Shown piece by piece: positions 38,058-48,965 of a stretch of DNA of 64,000 bases. Below the pieces are notes generated by a model that saw nothing but the letters and a program-made list of their open reading frames with translations, searched no databases and was not told the origin of the DNA. The stretch spans positions 1,333,159 through 1,397,158 of the forward strand of contig NW_022098031.1 of NCBI RefSeq assembly GCF_002288925.2, in the 5' to 3' direction. This stretch comes from Delphinapterus leucas. Its lineage: Eukaryota > Chordata > Mammalia > Artiodactyla > Monodontidae. Position 1 is the first letter of the stretch. Every line of letters begins with the position of its first letter. A program made the translations under genes and the position numbers.

Positions 38058-38279
38058 ATCACTGGCTCTTAAATGTTGATCTGCAGGCAGGAGACAGGCA
38101 GTGATGTGAGATCATATGCAGAACTTATTAAAAGTACAGATTGACAGGGCCCATCTCCCAAGATACTGATTAATTCAGTGGAACTGGGGTGGAGCTGGGA
38201 AAACTTTTTTTTGTTTTTTTAATAGCAAGTTTTTCAGATGGTTCTGCTATGGAGCCATAATTAAAAACATCTGCTTTAG
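38058..38279 (+). mobile_element. MER5A-like hAT element
   Basis: 'gcagaacttattaaaagtac', 'agggcccatctcccaagata' and 'tttttcagatggttctgcta' follow MER5A. The terminal repeats are partly decayed. Confidence 0.65.
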
Positions 38280-39250
38280 ATATTGTTAGGAAATAGGGGA
38301 TCAGTTCTTGAAACATAAATAAATGCTTATATATTAGCTATCACTACCACCTCCTGTAGGTAAAAAGAAGCCCTTCTCAAGGTCAGCATCTTGGAAAGTA
38401 AGGTTAAGGTTAACCAGATTTGAGTTATAAAGTATTTAGTGTTCGCCTTTGTGTGTGGCGCTGTGCTGTGTGCAATTTATAGACCCATTCTTTGCTCTCT
38501 GTGAGCTTAATTTCTAAATAAAATAAAGGTTGTTGTCAGTATACAGTTATAAGGGCATACTAACATTTATGCAACTCTTTTCATTGTATTAAAATGTATT
38601 CCTGTTTTCTAGCTTTGTTGATTAGAATATCTGCTTTCTACTGCTACAGAAAAGTAGACTCGACCCCTCGGAATATTTGTTTTGCTTTGTTTTGTTTCTA
38701 ACAGTCATTTTCCTATGAAAATTTCCAATGGTAGATCATAAAGGTTCATGAAGGCTTTCACAAACCAGTTCCTTAACCACAAGGCAACAATGACACTACA
38801 AATAACTTTGTTTGATCCCAGTATATTTTTAGAACATGTTCAGCTTGAGATGATATATCATATGGACACTTGAAGACATTCCCTACAATAAATCAGTTTA
38901 ACATACAAATTGATCCAATAGTTTTGAAAAATTATAGACTCTTCTGCAAAATTTTCAGTTAGAAACATATTAACAAGAATTAATCAGTGTCATACCAAAC
39001 CATAAGACTCATAGTCATTAGGAATTAATTAAAACTGAATTCATTATTATGGCAGTAACTCAAGATCCTCTATGCCAGTGTTTTCTGAGAATTCTTTTGT
39101 CCTAGTTAATTTGTTGAGGGGAGGAGGGATTCTGAACTATGAAAAGAAATATATTGCAAATTTTTGTTAACTTGCATGGTATATAGCTGTTAATTATGTC
39201 CAGTCATTTCTAGATTTTAATGATGATGTAATTCACTGTAATTTGTTTAG
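38280..39250. other. Intron 4, 3' part: no recognised element
   Basis: Unique-looking AT-rich intron up to exon 5. Confidence 0.45.
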
Positions 39251-39395
39251 ACTTTTAATACAGGCAGGCTATGATGTTAATATTAAAGATTATGATGGCT
39301 GGACACCTCTTCATGCTGCAGCTCATTGGGGTAAAGAAGAAGCATGTCGAATTTTAGTGGACAGTCTGTGTGATATGGAGATGGTCAACAAAGTG
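39251..39395 (+). CDS. PPP1R12A: PPP1R12A exon 5 (ankyrin repeats 5-6)
   Basis: The acceptor is TTTGTTTAG. One base completes Lys216, then LLIQAGYDVNIKDYDGWTPL is read, followed by HAAAHWGKEEACRILVD and the CDMEMVNKV end. Residues 217-264 finish ankyrin repeat 5 and give repeat 6, with its canonical DGWTPLHAAAHWG core. The exon ends in phase 0 before GTAGGC. One difference from the recalled human sequence is Ser for Asn in the VD(N/S)LCD loop. The donor GTAGGC lacks the usual A at +4 but is otherwise normal. Confidence 0.96.
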
Positions 39396-40014
39396 GTAGG
39401 CCTTTCAAATGTACTTTAAATATTTCAACTTCTAGAAATATAGTTTTAGTCTAAAAAATGTTACGAGAATATAAATTATTTAATTCTATTAAGGTTTATT
39501 AACTGTGTAAAACATTTTGTGAATCATTTATTCATTTTTATTATTAAGTCTTTTCCAGCTACTTATGAGGTGATTTGGCCTTGTTCGACAAAGAATTATT
39601 ACTCTTTCTGTAATAGTATTACCATATGTGTCGAGTAGATTTGGGTGCTTCCATTGATATTATATTCTTAGAAATTCATAAATTAAGAAATTTTGCATGC
39701 ATATAAGGTAGACTATATTCTAAATAATGAACTTTCTGGCATTCTGGAGACTTGTACCAGTAGGGTTATTATAAGGACTAAGCTGGCAGCAGGAAAAATC
39801 CTTACTATTTTTGGTCAACAGCTCTTTGAAATTTTCTTTTCCACTATGAATAAAAATAGATTGACAGATGTTCACCTGGACTACTTTTTGAAACTAAGTC
39901 ATACCTGTGGCTGGCTGAACTTTTAAGTAGTTTAGAAATACATATGTTTATTTTATTACTCTACTAAGAATTTATAATTAATTTTTATGGCGGTAAAGTA
40001 GAAATAAGATCTCA
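39396..40014. other. Intron 5, 5' part: no recognised element
   Basis: No repeat seen. The 77-codon ORF at 39693-39926 has no family signature or splice context. Confidence 0.45.
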
Positions 40015-40592
40015 AAAAGGTTAAACTTGGAGTTACCACATGACCCAGTAATTCCACTCATAACTATATACCCAAGAAAATTAAAACAGATGTCCACACA
40101 AAAGCTTATACACAAATGTTCATAGCAGTATTATTGATTGTGTACCAGAAAGGAAAAGCAGATGTCCATCATCTGGTGAAGAGATTAGCAAAAGGTGGTA
40201 GATCATGCAATGGAATATTATTCAGCAATAAAAAAGAATGAAGTAGATACATGCTACAATATGGATGAACCTTGAAAACAGTTTGCAAAGTGAAAGAAGC
40301 CAGTCACAAAGGACCATATATTGTATGATTCCATTTATATGAAATGTCTGGAATAGGCAAGTCTGTAGTGACAGAAAGTATATTAGTGGTTGCCTCAGAC
40401 AGGGGGAGGGGGAGTGGAGAGGGGATGGCTAATGGGTATGTCATTTCTTTTTGGGGTGATGAAAATGTTCTAAAATTGATTGTGGCGATGGTTGTAAAAC
40501 TCTGTGACTATACTAAAACCATTGAATTGCATACTTTAAAATGGGTGACTTGTATGTGAATTATAGATCAATAAAGCTGTTACCAAAAAAAG
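40015..40592 (+). mobile_element. L1 3' end, sense, within intron 5
   Basis: 'acccagtaattccactcata', 'tggaatattattcagcaata', 'atggatgaaccttgaaaaca' and the tail 'gatcaataaagctgttacca' give an old L1 3' end of about 575 bp. Confidence 0.9.
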
Positions 40593-40789
40593 TAAGGGGA
40601 GGTATATCAGCTGCTTATCTCTCACAGGGATTTCTCATACATCTCCTTCAAGTCATATGTACCATGTTTTATACCTACCATTAAAAATGTTATCTAACTT
40701 CTTTCTGTATAATCATACAGAATCACCGAAGGCATTTTATAATTTATTGATTTTTTTTATTATCACCAACCCTCTTGTTTCCTGCGTAG

Positions 40790-40864
40790 GGCCAGACAGC
40801 CTTTGATGTAGCAGATGAAGACATTTTAGGATATTTAGAAGAGTTGCAAAAGAAACAAAATCTG
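40790..40864 (+). CDS. PPP1R12A: PPP1R12A exon 6 (last ankyrin repeat, 25 codons)
   Basis: The acceptor is TCCTGCGTAG and the donor GTATGT. The exon is phase 0 at both ends and encodes residues 265-289: GQTAFDVADEDILGYLEELQ followed by KKQNL. This is the final, degenerate ankyrin repeat and its capping helix, after which the protein becomes mostly disordered. Because the exon is 75 bp and symmetric, skipping would keep the frame but remove the cap of the PP1c-binding domain. I see no sequence sign that it is alternatively used. Confidence 0.96.
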
Positions 40865-41346
40865 GTATGTTTGATGATTGTCTAAAAATTGTCTCTATTA
40901 GTGAATTCTCTTAATAACTTTGAATCTTAGACAGCTGAAAAAGTATTCTTGTGATGTTTTGTACTGTTTGGTTTTAAGTTATTCCTAGCGATCAAATTAA
41001 ATGACAGTGAATGAGAATAAAGGGGTAGTGGTGGGGTTTTTTTTAGCCTTTTGTGTTGCTTATCCCCATTTCTCTAGCATCCCTTTCCCAAAATGAATAC
41101 TTCTATAATGTGTATGTTCTCAATAATAGTATCTTTTTGTAATTTCATAAAAAAGTTTGCTTAGAGGGTGGAGACTATAAAATCTCAGATTTCTAAAATA
41201 GCATACGCTAGATAAGCAAGGAGTTAACATAACTAGGAAGCAGATGTTTAAGTAAAATATTATCAGACACCCTAAATGGTTAATGGTCCCTGGTTTTTCA
41301 GTAAACTAAAGTTGGAGGGATCTTAAAAAAACAAATCCAACTTAGT
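40865..41346. other. Intron 6, 5' part: no recognised element
   Basis: Unique-looking intron sequence with a T-run at about 41037. Confidence 0.45.
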
Positions 41347-41357
41347 CCTTTGTGGAG

Positions 41358-41490
41358 TGGTTTTTTTGTTGTTGTTGTTGTTGTTTTGGCTGCACCGCAC
41401 AGCAGATCTTAGTTTCCCAACCAGGGATCGAACCCATGTCCCCTGCAGGGGATGTGCAGAGTCTTAACCACTGGACTGTCAGGGAAGTCC
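41358..41490 (-). mobile_element. Short CHR/tRNA-Glu SINE, antisense
   Basis: (GTT) run, 'ttttggctgcaccgcacagc', 'aaccagggatcgaacccatg' and the end 'gactgtcagggaagtcc'. Target copies 'cctttgtggag' (41347-41357) and 'cctctgtggag' (41491-41501) differ at one base. Confidence 0.92.
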
Positions 41491-41700
41491 CCTCTGTGGA
41501 GCTTTTAAATTGTCTAGTTCTTTTTATTCTTTATCCAAGCCCTTTTCTTTTTAGGTAAAACAAATCTTTTATTTGTTTTGTCTGTTTTGTTTTCATTTAG
41601 TGTTTGGGAAGCTACTTTGTTATTATTTTAAATTCTGTATTTTGCTCATTAATGTTATTTTAATAGTATTCTTATTTTCCTTTGCATAACTTTTATAAAG

Positions 41701-41789
41701 CTCCATAGTGAAAAACGGGAGAAGAAATCTCCACTGATTGAATCAACAGCCAATATGGACAATAATCAATCACAGAAAACCTTTAAAAA
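41701..41789 (+). CDS. PPP1R12A: PPP1R12A exon 7 (basic linker after the ankyrin domain)
   Basis: The exon follows TTTTATAAAG, an acceptor with a purine-rich end, and stops before GTAAGT. It encodes residues 290-318: LHSEKREKKSPLIESTANMD followed by NNQSQKTFK, and leaves two bases of Asn319. The KREKK stretch is basic and the rest is polar and probably disordered. Intron 7 after it is only 165 bp, the shortest in the window. A CHR-type SINE in reverse orientation ends 210 bp upstream. Confidence 0.95.
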
Positions 41790-41954
41790 GTAAGTAAAAT
41801 ATTAAAGTAGGTTTTGTTATTGTTTTAAATGAGTTGTCATGATAGCCACAAGTATGATTATTAGATTTTGTGGTTCTGGGAAAAATTAATGTATTCATTA
41901 TGTATTTTCACCTTTTGTGTTTATAATTATTTCAAGGCTTTTTCCCTTTCACAG

Positions 41955-42112
41955 CAAAGAGACATTGATTATTGAGCCTGAGAAAAATGCATCCCGTATT
42001 GAATCTCTGGAACAAGAAAAGGTTGATGATGAAGAAGAAGGAAAAAAAGATGAATCTAGTTGCTCTAGTGAAGAAGATGAGGAAGACGACTCAGAATCAG
42101 AAGCTGAAACAG
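41955..42112 (+). CDS. PPP1R12A: PPP1R12A exon 8 (acidic Glu/Asp/Ser tract)
   Basis: The acceptor is TCCCTTTCACAG. One base completes Asn319, then KETLIIEPEKNASRIESLEQ is read, followed by EKVDDEEEGKKDESS and a CSSEEDEEDDSESEAE run. The last base opens Asp372 and the donor is GTAAAA, which is weak at +4 to +6. The acidic cluster is a known feature of MYPT1 next to the ankyrin domain. There is an Asp in KVDDEEEG where I recall Glu in human, which keeps the charge. The repeated GAA/GAT codons make the exon purine-rich, as in many exonic splice enhancers. Confidence 0.95.
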
Positions 42113-42639
42113 GTAAAATTTGAAGGATAAAGGGATTTTCAGTGAATTTTGATGAAGTGTAAAGTAAGATGAGGTCAGGCTTTAATTTTGAAACTTTTCA
42201 GACTGACATGCTACTTGTTAAGATACCTCCCAAGCCAGTAAATTGCCTTTCAGGGAGTGTTAGAAATTTAAGTATAGCTGTGATTTTATTGTTCTCTGCT
42301 TACCTGGAGGCAGGTAATTGATCACCTCTGCATTTTACTGACCTATATTTTTAGGTTTGAAGAAAGTGAAGAGGCTTCTAAGATTCTCTTTGGATGGTGC
42401 AGATAGGGTTAGATGGGTTCCCAGCAGCTCAAGAGTGCTCCTGCTGCTTTCTGAGACCTGAAAGTACAGGAAGCTGGCTCCAACAGCATCCCAAATATTT
42501 CCTCAGTAATACTAAAGTTTTAGAAAGCTGGGGCGGAGTCAAGATTTTTTCCTGTAGAGGTGTGGGGAAATTTACTTTGTTTTGAGCAATTTTAAAGATG
42601 CAGAAAAGTATAATATAATAAACATTCATATTCCAACTA
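42113..42639. other. Intron 8, 5' part: no recognised element
   Basis: 'agctggggcggagtcaagat' near 42521 is GC-richer than its surroundings. No exon or repeat is supported. Confidence 0.4.
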
Positions 42640-43325
42640 CCAAAACTTAACAGCTGTTGACATTTAGCTGTATTTGCTTATAATTTTTCTTTTAATAAAA
42701 TTAAAACATTACCATTGTCTTCTTTAACCATCAACCCTAATCTACTTCTCTTTCCCAAATCACTATCATGAGTTTTTTTCTGAGTCTTCTAGTCTATTTT
42801 TATACTCTTATCTTACATTCAGAAGTAATATATAGTAATTATAAGGTTGTTTTGTGTTTTTATTATTCCCTAGGAGTTGTTATGCAACTTGCATTTTTTA
42901 TTTGAAAGTTGTATTTTTTAGGTTTGTTTGTATCTATCTGTGTCTTTATGTATGTAACTTATCCTTTTAGTTGCTGTATAGTATTCATTAAATACATTTC
43001 CCTTTTGATAAAAATTTACCTTATTCCCAATGTTGTGTTATAAATAATGCTGCAGCAATCATTTTATAATTGCCTCCCTGTGTATATGTGCAAGAGGGTC
43101 TCTAATAGATATACTTAAACATTGGATTATTGAATCATATTTTCACTTTTCATAGATGCTACCAAATTGCTTTACTATTTACATTCTTTCCCTTTTTATA
43201 ACAATTAACAATTTACGTTCTTTCCCTTTTTATTATCAAGGATAGGTTTTCTGCTTTTTTTTCCCTCTGGCTCACATGTTTTTATAGATTTTGTTTACTG
43301 AATTGCTTTTATTCTGTATCGGCTA
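42640..43325 (-). mobile_element. Old L1 3'-UTR fragment, antisense
   Basis: 'ttaacagctgttgacattta', 'ttgttatgcaacttgcattt', 'ttataaataatgctgcagca' and 'tgctaccaaattgctttact' follow the reverse strand of L1M 3' UTR. Confidence 0.75.
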
Positions 43326-43346
43326 ATCACTCAGACTTCTGAAGAG

Positions 43347-43560
43347 GGACTTCCCTGGTGGTCCAGTGGTTGGGACTTTGCCTTCCACTGCAGGGGGTGC
43401 GGGTTCAATCCATGGTTGGGGAGCTAGGATCCCACATGCCTCACAGCCAAAAAAAAACCCAAAACATAAAACAGAAGCGATATTGTAACAAATGCAATGA
43501 AGACTTTAAAAATGGTCCACATCAAAAAAATCTTAAGAAAAACAAAACCAAAAAAAAAAC
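43347..43560 (+). mobile_element. CHR/Bov-tA-like SINE, sense, with 3' tail region
   Basis: 'ggacttccctggtggtccag' head, 'gggttcaatccatggttggg', then a second part with 'agactttaaaaatggtccac', the tail type shared by ruminant and whale tRNA-Glu SINEs. 'cttctgaagag' (43336) and 'cttctgagag' (43561) are the flanking copies. Confidence 0.88.
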
Positions 43561-44239
43561 CTTCTGAGAGCACAAGATTCCAGGATTGCTATCTTTGAGT
43601 TGTATAACCTGGCATTTTGGCATTTTAACGTATTTATCAGAAAAGGTATTTCATTTTCATTAAGGTTTTTATCAATGAAAAAACTGTCATCATTATCAGG
43701 ACCAGTTTGGTGATCATTAGTAAACACAAATGGAGCCCTAGAATTTCTTGGACTCCCATATTTCCTCTAGACACAACAGCAACAGTTTTGAATCAGGTTT
43801 TTTACTCACTCAGTAAAATATTTTTTCTAAGAAAATGTGAGAAGCTAAAGTTTACTAAATAAACATGTCAAGGAACGTACTGATAATTCTATTTCCCATT
43901 AAAAACAAGATATTGCTAAATGGGCACAGGCTAGCTTTGTTGCCAGGTGATGTGTTATGGATTCCTTTATTTTCTTGAAGCTTACTAATCCTACAAGTAA
44001 ATTATTTTTTGGAAATACACAAAGAGTTTTTGAAATTTATGAATGACTAGATTCTAGTCACTTAGGGATTTAATTTTTTATTTATTGCTGTGACACTGCT
44101 GATCAGGTGAGTCAGCATATCTTTTGCCTTGATGACACAGTAATATAGGTAAAATTGGCAGTAGAACAACAGGTAGTCATTGAATATTATAATTTATTTG
44201 TATAACATGCTAATTAAAATATTTCTAACTATAAAAACA

Positions 44240-44400
44240 AATTATATGAGAATCAGCATGTACAGTGTTCAAGAACATGGACTGATTCATGCATGTAACT
44301 GTAGATGTGGGTAAGTTATTTAATCTCTGATTTCTCTGTAAAATCAGGGTAATAATACCTGCTTTACATGGATATTATATAACAATCAATTGCTTTGTAA
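44240..44400 (+). mobile_element. MIR fragment, sense
   Basis: 'tgtgggtaagttatttaatc' then 'tctgtaaaatcagggtaata' is the MIR core. Confidence 0.7.
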
Positions 44401-44849
44401 TGAATGTTAATTTTCATGTAATAATTGTATAAAATTAAAGTCTACTAATTTAAATAAGATTAATGTACATGCTTATCTAATAACATTCAGTTAAATTTGT
44501 TCAGTTCATTTGAAAGATGAAATGATATCATTGAAATTTAAATTGACTCAGATACTTTTGCAAGTATTTAAAGTTATTTTTATGTAGTTAATCTCCTCTG
44601 TGTGAGACATGCCTTGGCCCCCAGTCTCTAGTAAAATATATCATTACAAATTAAACTATATGCACATGTGCACATGAAAGCCAGGACCAGCACCCAGATC
44701 TCCTAGCTCATGTAGTAGAATTCAAGAACTGGAAGTCCAGATATCTCACAGAGATTCCTGAGATTCTTCTACCTATTTTTTCTTAATTGGTCCCTTCTAT
44801 ACAGTTCACTGTTCAGTATTAGGCACCAGGGAGCTATTTAAAACAAAAA

Positions 44850-44990
44850 AAGACTTCAGATTTAGGCCAGTCTTGCCACTAACTGGCAAGTCTCCTGACC
44901 TTTGGTTGAAATTTCCTTGCTTGTAGAATGAGAAGTATTGGACTAGGCTATCTGGATAGTTCTTTAAACTCTTCTATAAGTATGAATAGA
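44850..44990 (+). mobile_element. MIR fragment, sense
   Basis: 'gccagtcttgccactaactg' and 'gaaatttccttgcttgtaga' match MIR order. Confidence 0.6.
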
Positions 44991-47310
44991 ATTAATTACC
45001 ATCAAATTGTATTGTATTAATTTCCCAATTTGGACTTTAAGCATACCAATCTCTTCTCAGTGCGCTAACTTTAAATGTTCCTCTGAAGCATTGTACTTGA
45101 TAATTTTGTTCTTCCTGTTGCTAGTAGCCAGTTGTGCCAGGAAAATTTAACTCTATCTCAAGAATTAATCCATGTAAATGCTGTGTGGTTCCTTCTCTCT
45201 CACTCTTTTAATATCAACAAGGCTTTATCATACTTTATTTGGCAAGCTTGAGAAAGCAGCCATTTCCCTGTAGAGGTATAGCTTGATCTGACAATTTCTA
45301 AACTGTTTCTTTTTTCTTTTTGTAAGGTTATTTCCTTGGGAAACTGTTTTATGTTAAATAACTATTTTGCTGAATTTTCTTTCATAAAATATTTTCCAAA
45401 CCATTTTTTAATCAGTTTCTTATAAATCAGATTGAAAATAGGAACCCAACCAAAAGTTTAATTTCCTTCCAAATGATATATAAATTTTTCAGAGGTAGTT
45501 GAAGGAATGAGAATAGGGAAGCATAGTTTTGCTTTTAGGTTTTTTCTTTTTTTTTCTCTAGGACATGAAGTTTTTATTCTTCATTGAAATCAAATGGATA
45601 GAAAGGGCTTCAGTAACACTGATAATGTTTACTTAAGTTAGATGGTGGACACCTGAGGTTTGTTTAATTATTATTCTTAAACCAAACATAAATGTTTGCA
45701 TACGTGCATATACATTCTTTAATGTATAGATTTCAATAATATAAAAAAATTTTAAACCTGGAGAAAATAGGGGGAGAAGGAGAAAATAAAATGAAAAAAA
45801 CACATGTTGAGCTTTAGTTTATTACTTATTTTTCCTACTAGACTGTAAGCTTTATGCAGTTAAGATATTTTGTCCTTTCATTGACTGATACATATCCCCA
45901 GTGCCTAGGACAGTACTTGAGGTATCAGACACTTAATAAATATTTGTTGAATTACTCTCTCCGGTTGGATGGATTGTTTTCCAGGAGGATGGTCTAATTA
46001 GAGTATACATGATTTGTACTTAACTGTGCTGAATAGGCTTAGCTTCTGTTGAATGAAAAGAGGGATTTAACAACAAGAAAAACGTTTATTAGACTGAGTT
46101 TCGCTCATTCAGTTTATTTGAAAAGCTGTGGTTATAGTGATTTTTAAATATGCCAGTTTGGCCTTGTCTTTTGATACAGTTTAAGATTATGCTTTTCACC
46201 CTATTAATATCTTACAGATGTTTTCTTAGTCACAAATAGGACTCAATGAATCATTGCAAATTCAGAATTATTAGTGGGAAGTTTGTATTTGCCCTAAAGA
46301 TAAGGATTTGTTAATGTTGTCTACTTACTCATAATGGTAATTTATGGTGGAAGATTCTTTGCAAAACTGACCTAAAGAAGGGAGAGAGGTAGTATAATGA
46401 AAATGAGTATCTCATAGGGCTTTAAAAGCAGTATACTTCTTCACAAAAGTATCGAAAGATACCTGTCCTGTCCCATTTTGAAACCAAAGGAACATTTTAA
46501 AACTGGATAAAATGACTTTTGACCATTTGAAAAGTGAACTTTTCTAGCCCATTTATAAATTACAGTTAATTTAAAGGTTTAAATTTATATGTGACTTTTG
46601 CTAAAGGCCAGTTTATGTGTTCAAATACAGTCTTTGAATTTTTGCTAGCATCATATTGATTTTTTTCTAATATTTCAAAAATCTTTTTCTAAGTGATCAA
46701 TTACTAGTTGGAAATTGTCTTGATACATTGTGAGAAGAGATTTAACCTAATTTAGCTGATATTGTGCCCATTTAACTCTAGATTTTTGGGGGGTGAGAAG
46801 GAATGCTCTTTGTGACATTTAAGCATACTGTTTGACAGGAATATAAGTCATTATCGACAAAGAGCACGTTTAGATTTCCTAGAATAAAGAAGAGCTATAA
46901 GTTTTAGATAAGCAATGTAAGTTGTTTATTCATTGGAAAACTGCATAGCTCTTGCATTTTTTGAAGTTACGTTGTATTCGTGTATTCAAGTTTTAAATAT
47001 TAATTTAAAACTTAAAATTTTCCATAGTGTTAAAAGTACACAAGTCATATAGTCATATTTTATTTGTGCTTTTTATTCTTAAAGGTCTGGTTGTGTGTCG
47101 TGTTCTTATTTAAGTCTCATACCTATTGAGACATTTCTAGAAACTCGTTGAAAATGTCACTTGTTAAAAGGGATAATAGTGGGAAAAGACTGAGTTAACA
47201 AAACCTTAAGCAAAAATACAGTATAAAATGCTGTTTTCAATACCATTGAAACGGAATTCATCTAGAATCATGACTCTTGGTGTTTTTTTTTCCTTTTCCT
47301 TTCCCTAAAG
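44991..47310. other. Intron 8, 3' part: one L2 tail, otherwise unrecognised
   Basis: An L2 sense tail at 45835-45960 contains 'gtgcctaggacagtacttga' and 'acttaataaatatttgttga'. The other 2 kb shows no repeat I can name and no exon. Confidence 0.5.
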
Positions 47311-47435
47311 ATAAGACAAAATCCATGGCTTCTGTAACTAATGCCAATACTTCTAGTACTCAAGCAGCTCCTGTAGCTGTTACAACACCTACTGTGTCAT
47401 CTGGTCAAGCAACACCTACATCACCTATTAAAAAG
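47311..47435 (+). CDS. PPP1R12A: PPP1R12A exon 9 (Ser/Thr/Ala-rich linker)
   Basis: The exon follows a strong pyrimidine tract (TTTTTCCTTTTCCTTTCCC) and AAAG, and ends before GTAAGC. Two bases complete Asp372, then KTKSMASVTNANTSSTQAAP is read, followed by VAVTTPTVSSGQATP and TSPIKK. This corresponds to residues 373-413. It ends in phase 0, so either exon 9A or exon 10 can follow without changing frame. A Ser-Met pair stands where I recall Pro-Leu in human KTKPLASV. The segment has no fold signature and is expected to be disordered. Confidence 0.95.
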
Positions 47436-47620
47436 GTAAGCCAAAATTGTGTTTGTTAAAAATAAATGTATTCTGTGTAAGTACCATTTGAGCTAAAGCA
47501 TTAAGACAGTTCTAAGTTTATTTAAGGTTTTAGAATAAGAATGTATTTTTCTTTATTTCCTCTGAATCTATTATGTTCCTTTTCTCAAGTACTTTTTGCA
47601 GTTGATCATTAACAAAAATA

Positions 47621-47710
47621 TCAGGTTGGCCAAAAAGTTTGTTCGGTTTTCACCAAGAACTTTATTGAGCAACATATTCATTAACCAAACGAACTTTTTG
47701 GCCAACCCAG
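47621..47710. mobile_element. Mariner-type miniature element (90 bp) with TA duplication
   Basis: Left end 'tcaggttggccaaaaagttt' and the reverse complement of the right end 'ctgggttggccaaaaagttc' are inverted repeats. TA lies at 47619-47620 and 47711-47712. Only the ends of a larger mariner (of the type familiar from cattle) remain. Confidence 0.88.
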
Positions 47711-47929
47711 TAAATAGCAGAAAAATAAAATTTTTCATATGATAAACTACTGATCATGGTAGTTTTTTATTTTCATTGAACTTTTGAGAAGCATGGGGTT
47801 TGTATCCTTTATTTCTGTTGAGTAAACGTGCATTTTGGTAATTTCACATGTGTATAAGTTAAGCACGAAAAGTACTACCACAAGTTACTGAGAGAACTGG
47901 AATCTAGATTTTCTAATTCATTTACAAAG

Positions 47930-48035
47930 CACCAGGTATGTCAGAACAAACCAGAGGTCAACTGCTGACCCCACCTCTTGTTAGTTTTTGTGACCTTGAG
48001 CAAGTGACTATCTTCCTTATCTGTTCCTCCTAAAA
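47930..48035 (+). mobile_element. MIR fragment, sense
   Basis: 'tttgtgaccttgagcaagtg' and 'ttccttatctgttcctccta' match the MIR core. Confidence 0.6.
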
Positions 48036-48368
48036 AGGACAAAACAAAAATAATAACAAAGAGAAAATAAGTTAACATTGTTAAGCGGTAATTGAGAGAG
48101 CTTGGCTAGTGACTGAGTGCTCCCAAATTGTTAGTTTCATTTATTCCTCTTCCTTATTTTGTTCTCCATTTATTCTTCATCCTTACTTTCTTGTTGATCT
48201 GTTAAAGACTTTTCTTTTCCCTGCTGTTTCAGAACCTATACTTCTTTTAACTCTAATTAAAGATTAAGGGTTTTCTGTGGGTTTTTTTTAACCTACTGGT
48301 CTCTTTTTAAAGGCTTCTCCCCACCCTTACCTAACTTTTAGGAGTAAACTCATTTCCCTCTCTGTGTA

Positions 48369-48448
48369 ACACACACATGCACGCATGCACACACATGCAC
48401 ACACATAGACATATTCACACTCACACGTACTTTTTTTTTTTTTTTTTT
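48369..48448. repeat. Imperfect (AC)n microsatellite followed by a T-run
   Basis: 'acacacatgcacgcatgcac' style units up to about 48428, then about 18 T. Confidence 0.9.
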
Positions 48449-48476
48449 CCTGGAGCCATTTAAGAATTGACTGCTC

Positions 48477-48687
48477 AGGGCTTTCCTGGTGGCGCAGTGG
48501 TTGAGAGTCCGCCTGCCGATGCAGGGGACACGGGTTCGTGCCCTGGTCCGGGAAGATCCCACATGCCGCGGAGCGGCTGGGCCCGTGAGCCATGGCCGCT
48601 GAGCCTGTGCGTCCAGAGCCTGTGCTCTGCAATGGGAGAGGCCACAACACTGAGAGGCCCGCATACCGCAAAAAAAAAAAAAAAAAC
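48477..48687 (+). mobile_element. CHR-type SINE (about 200 bp form), sense, very little diverged
   Basis: 'agggctttcctggtggcgca' head to an 18-base A-tail. The 11 bp duplication attgactgctc at 48466-48476 and 48688-48698 is perfect, so this insertion is recent. Confidence 0.96.
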
Positions 48688-48739
48688 ATTGACTGCTCTC
48701 ACTGTAACACTTTCTTCCTAATACTTGAGTACGTACCTC

Positions 48740-48965
48740 TTAAGTACAAAGGCATTAATCCTTCGTTCCCTCACGGAAATCATCATACTTAGAAAATTTA
48801 ACATTGATATATAATACCATTATTTATGTTCACTAATATACAGACCATACTCAAAATTTTCCCAGTTGTCCTCCTAGTAACATCTTTCTAGCTGTTTGAT
48901 TTTTCAAATTAAGGGTCCACTCAGGGATTATACATTGCGTTTACCTATTAAGTCTCTGCCTTTGG
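48740..48965 (-). mobile_element. L1 3'-UTR fragment, antisense
   Basis: 'tttaacattgatatataata', 'cagaccatactcaaaatttt' and 'gggattatacattgcgttta' follow reverse L1M 3' UTR. Confidence 0.65.

Noticed and set aside
48327..48689. 120-codon minus-strand ORF
   Set aside because: SINE plus (AC)n microsatellite translation.
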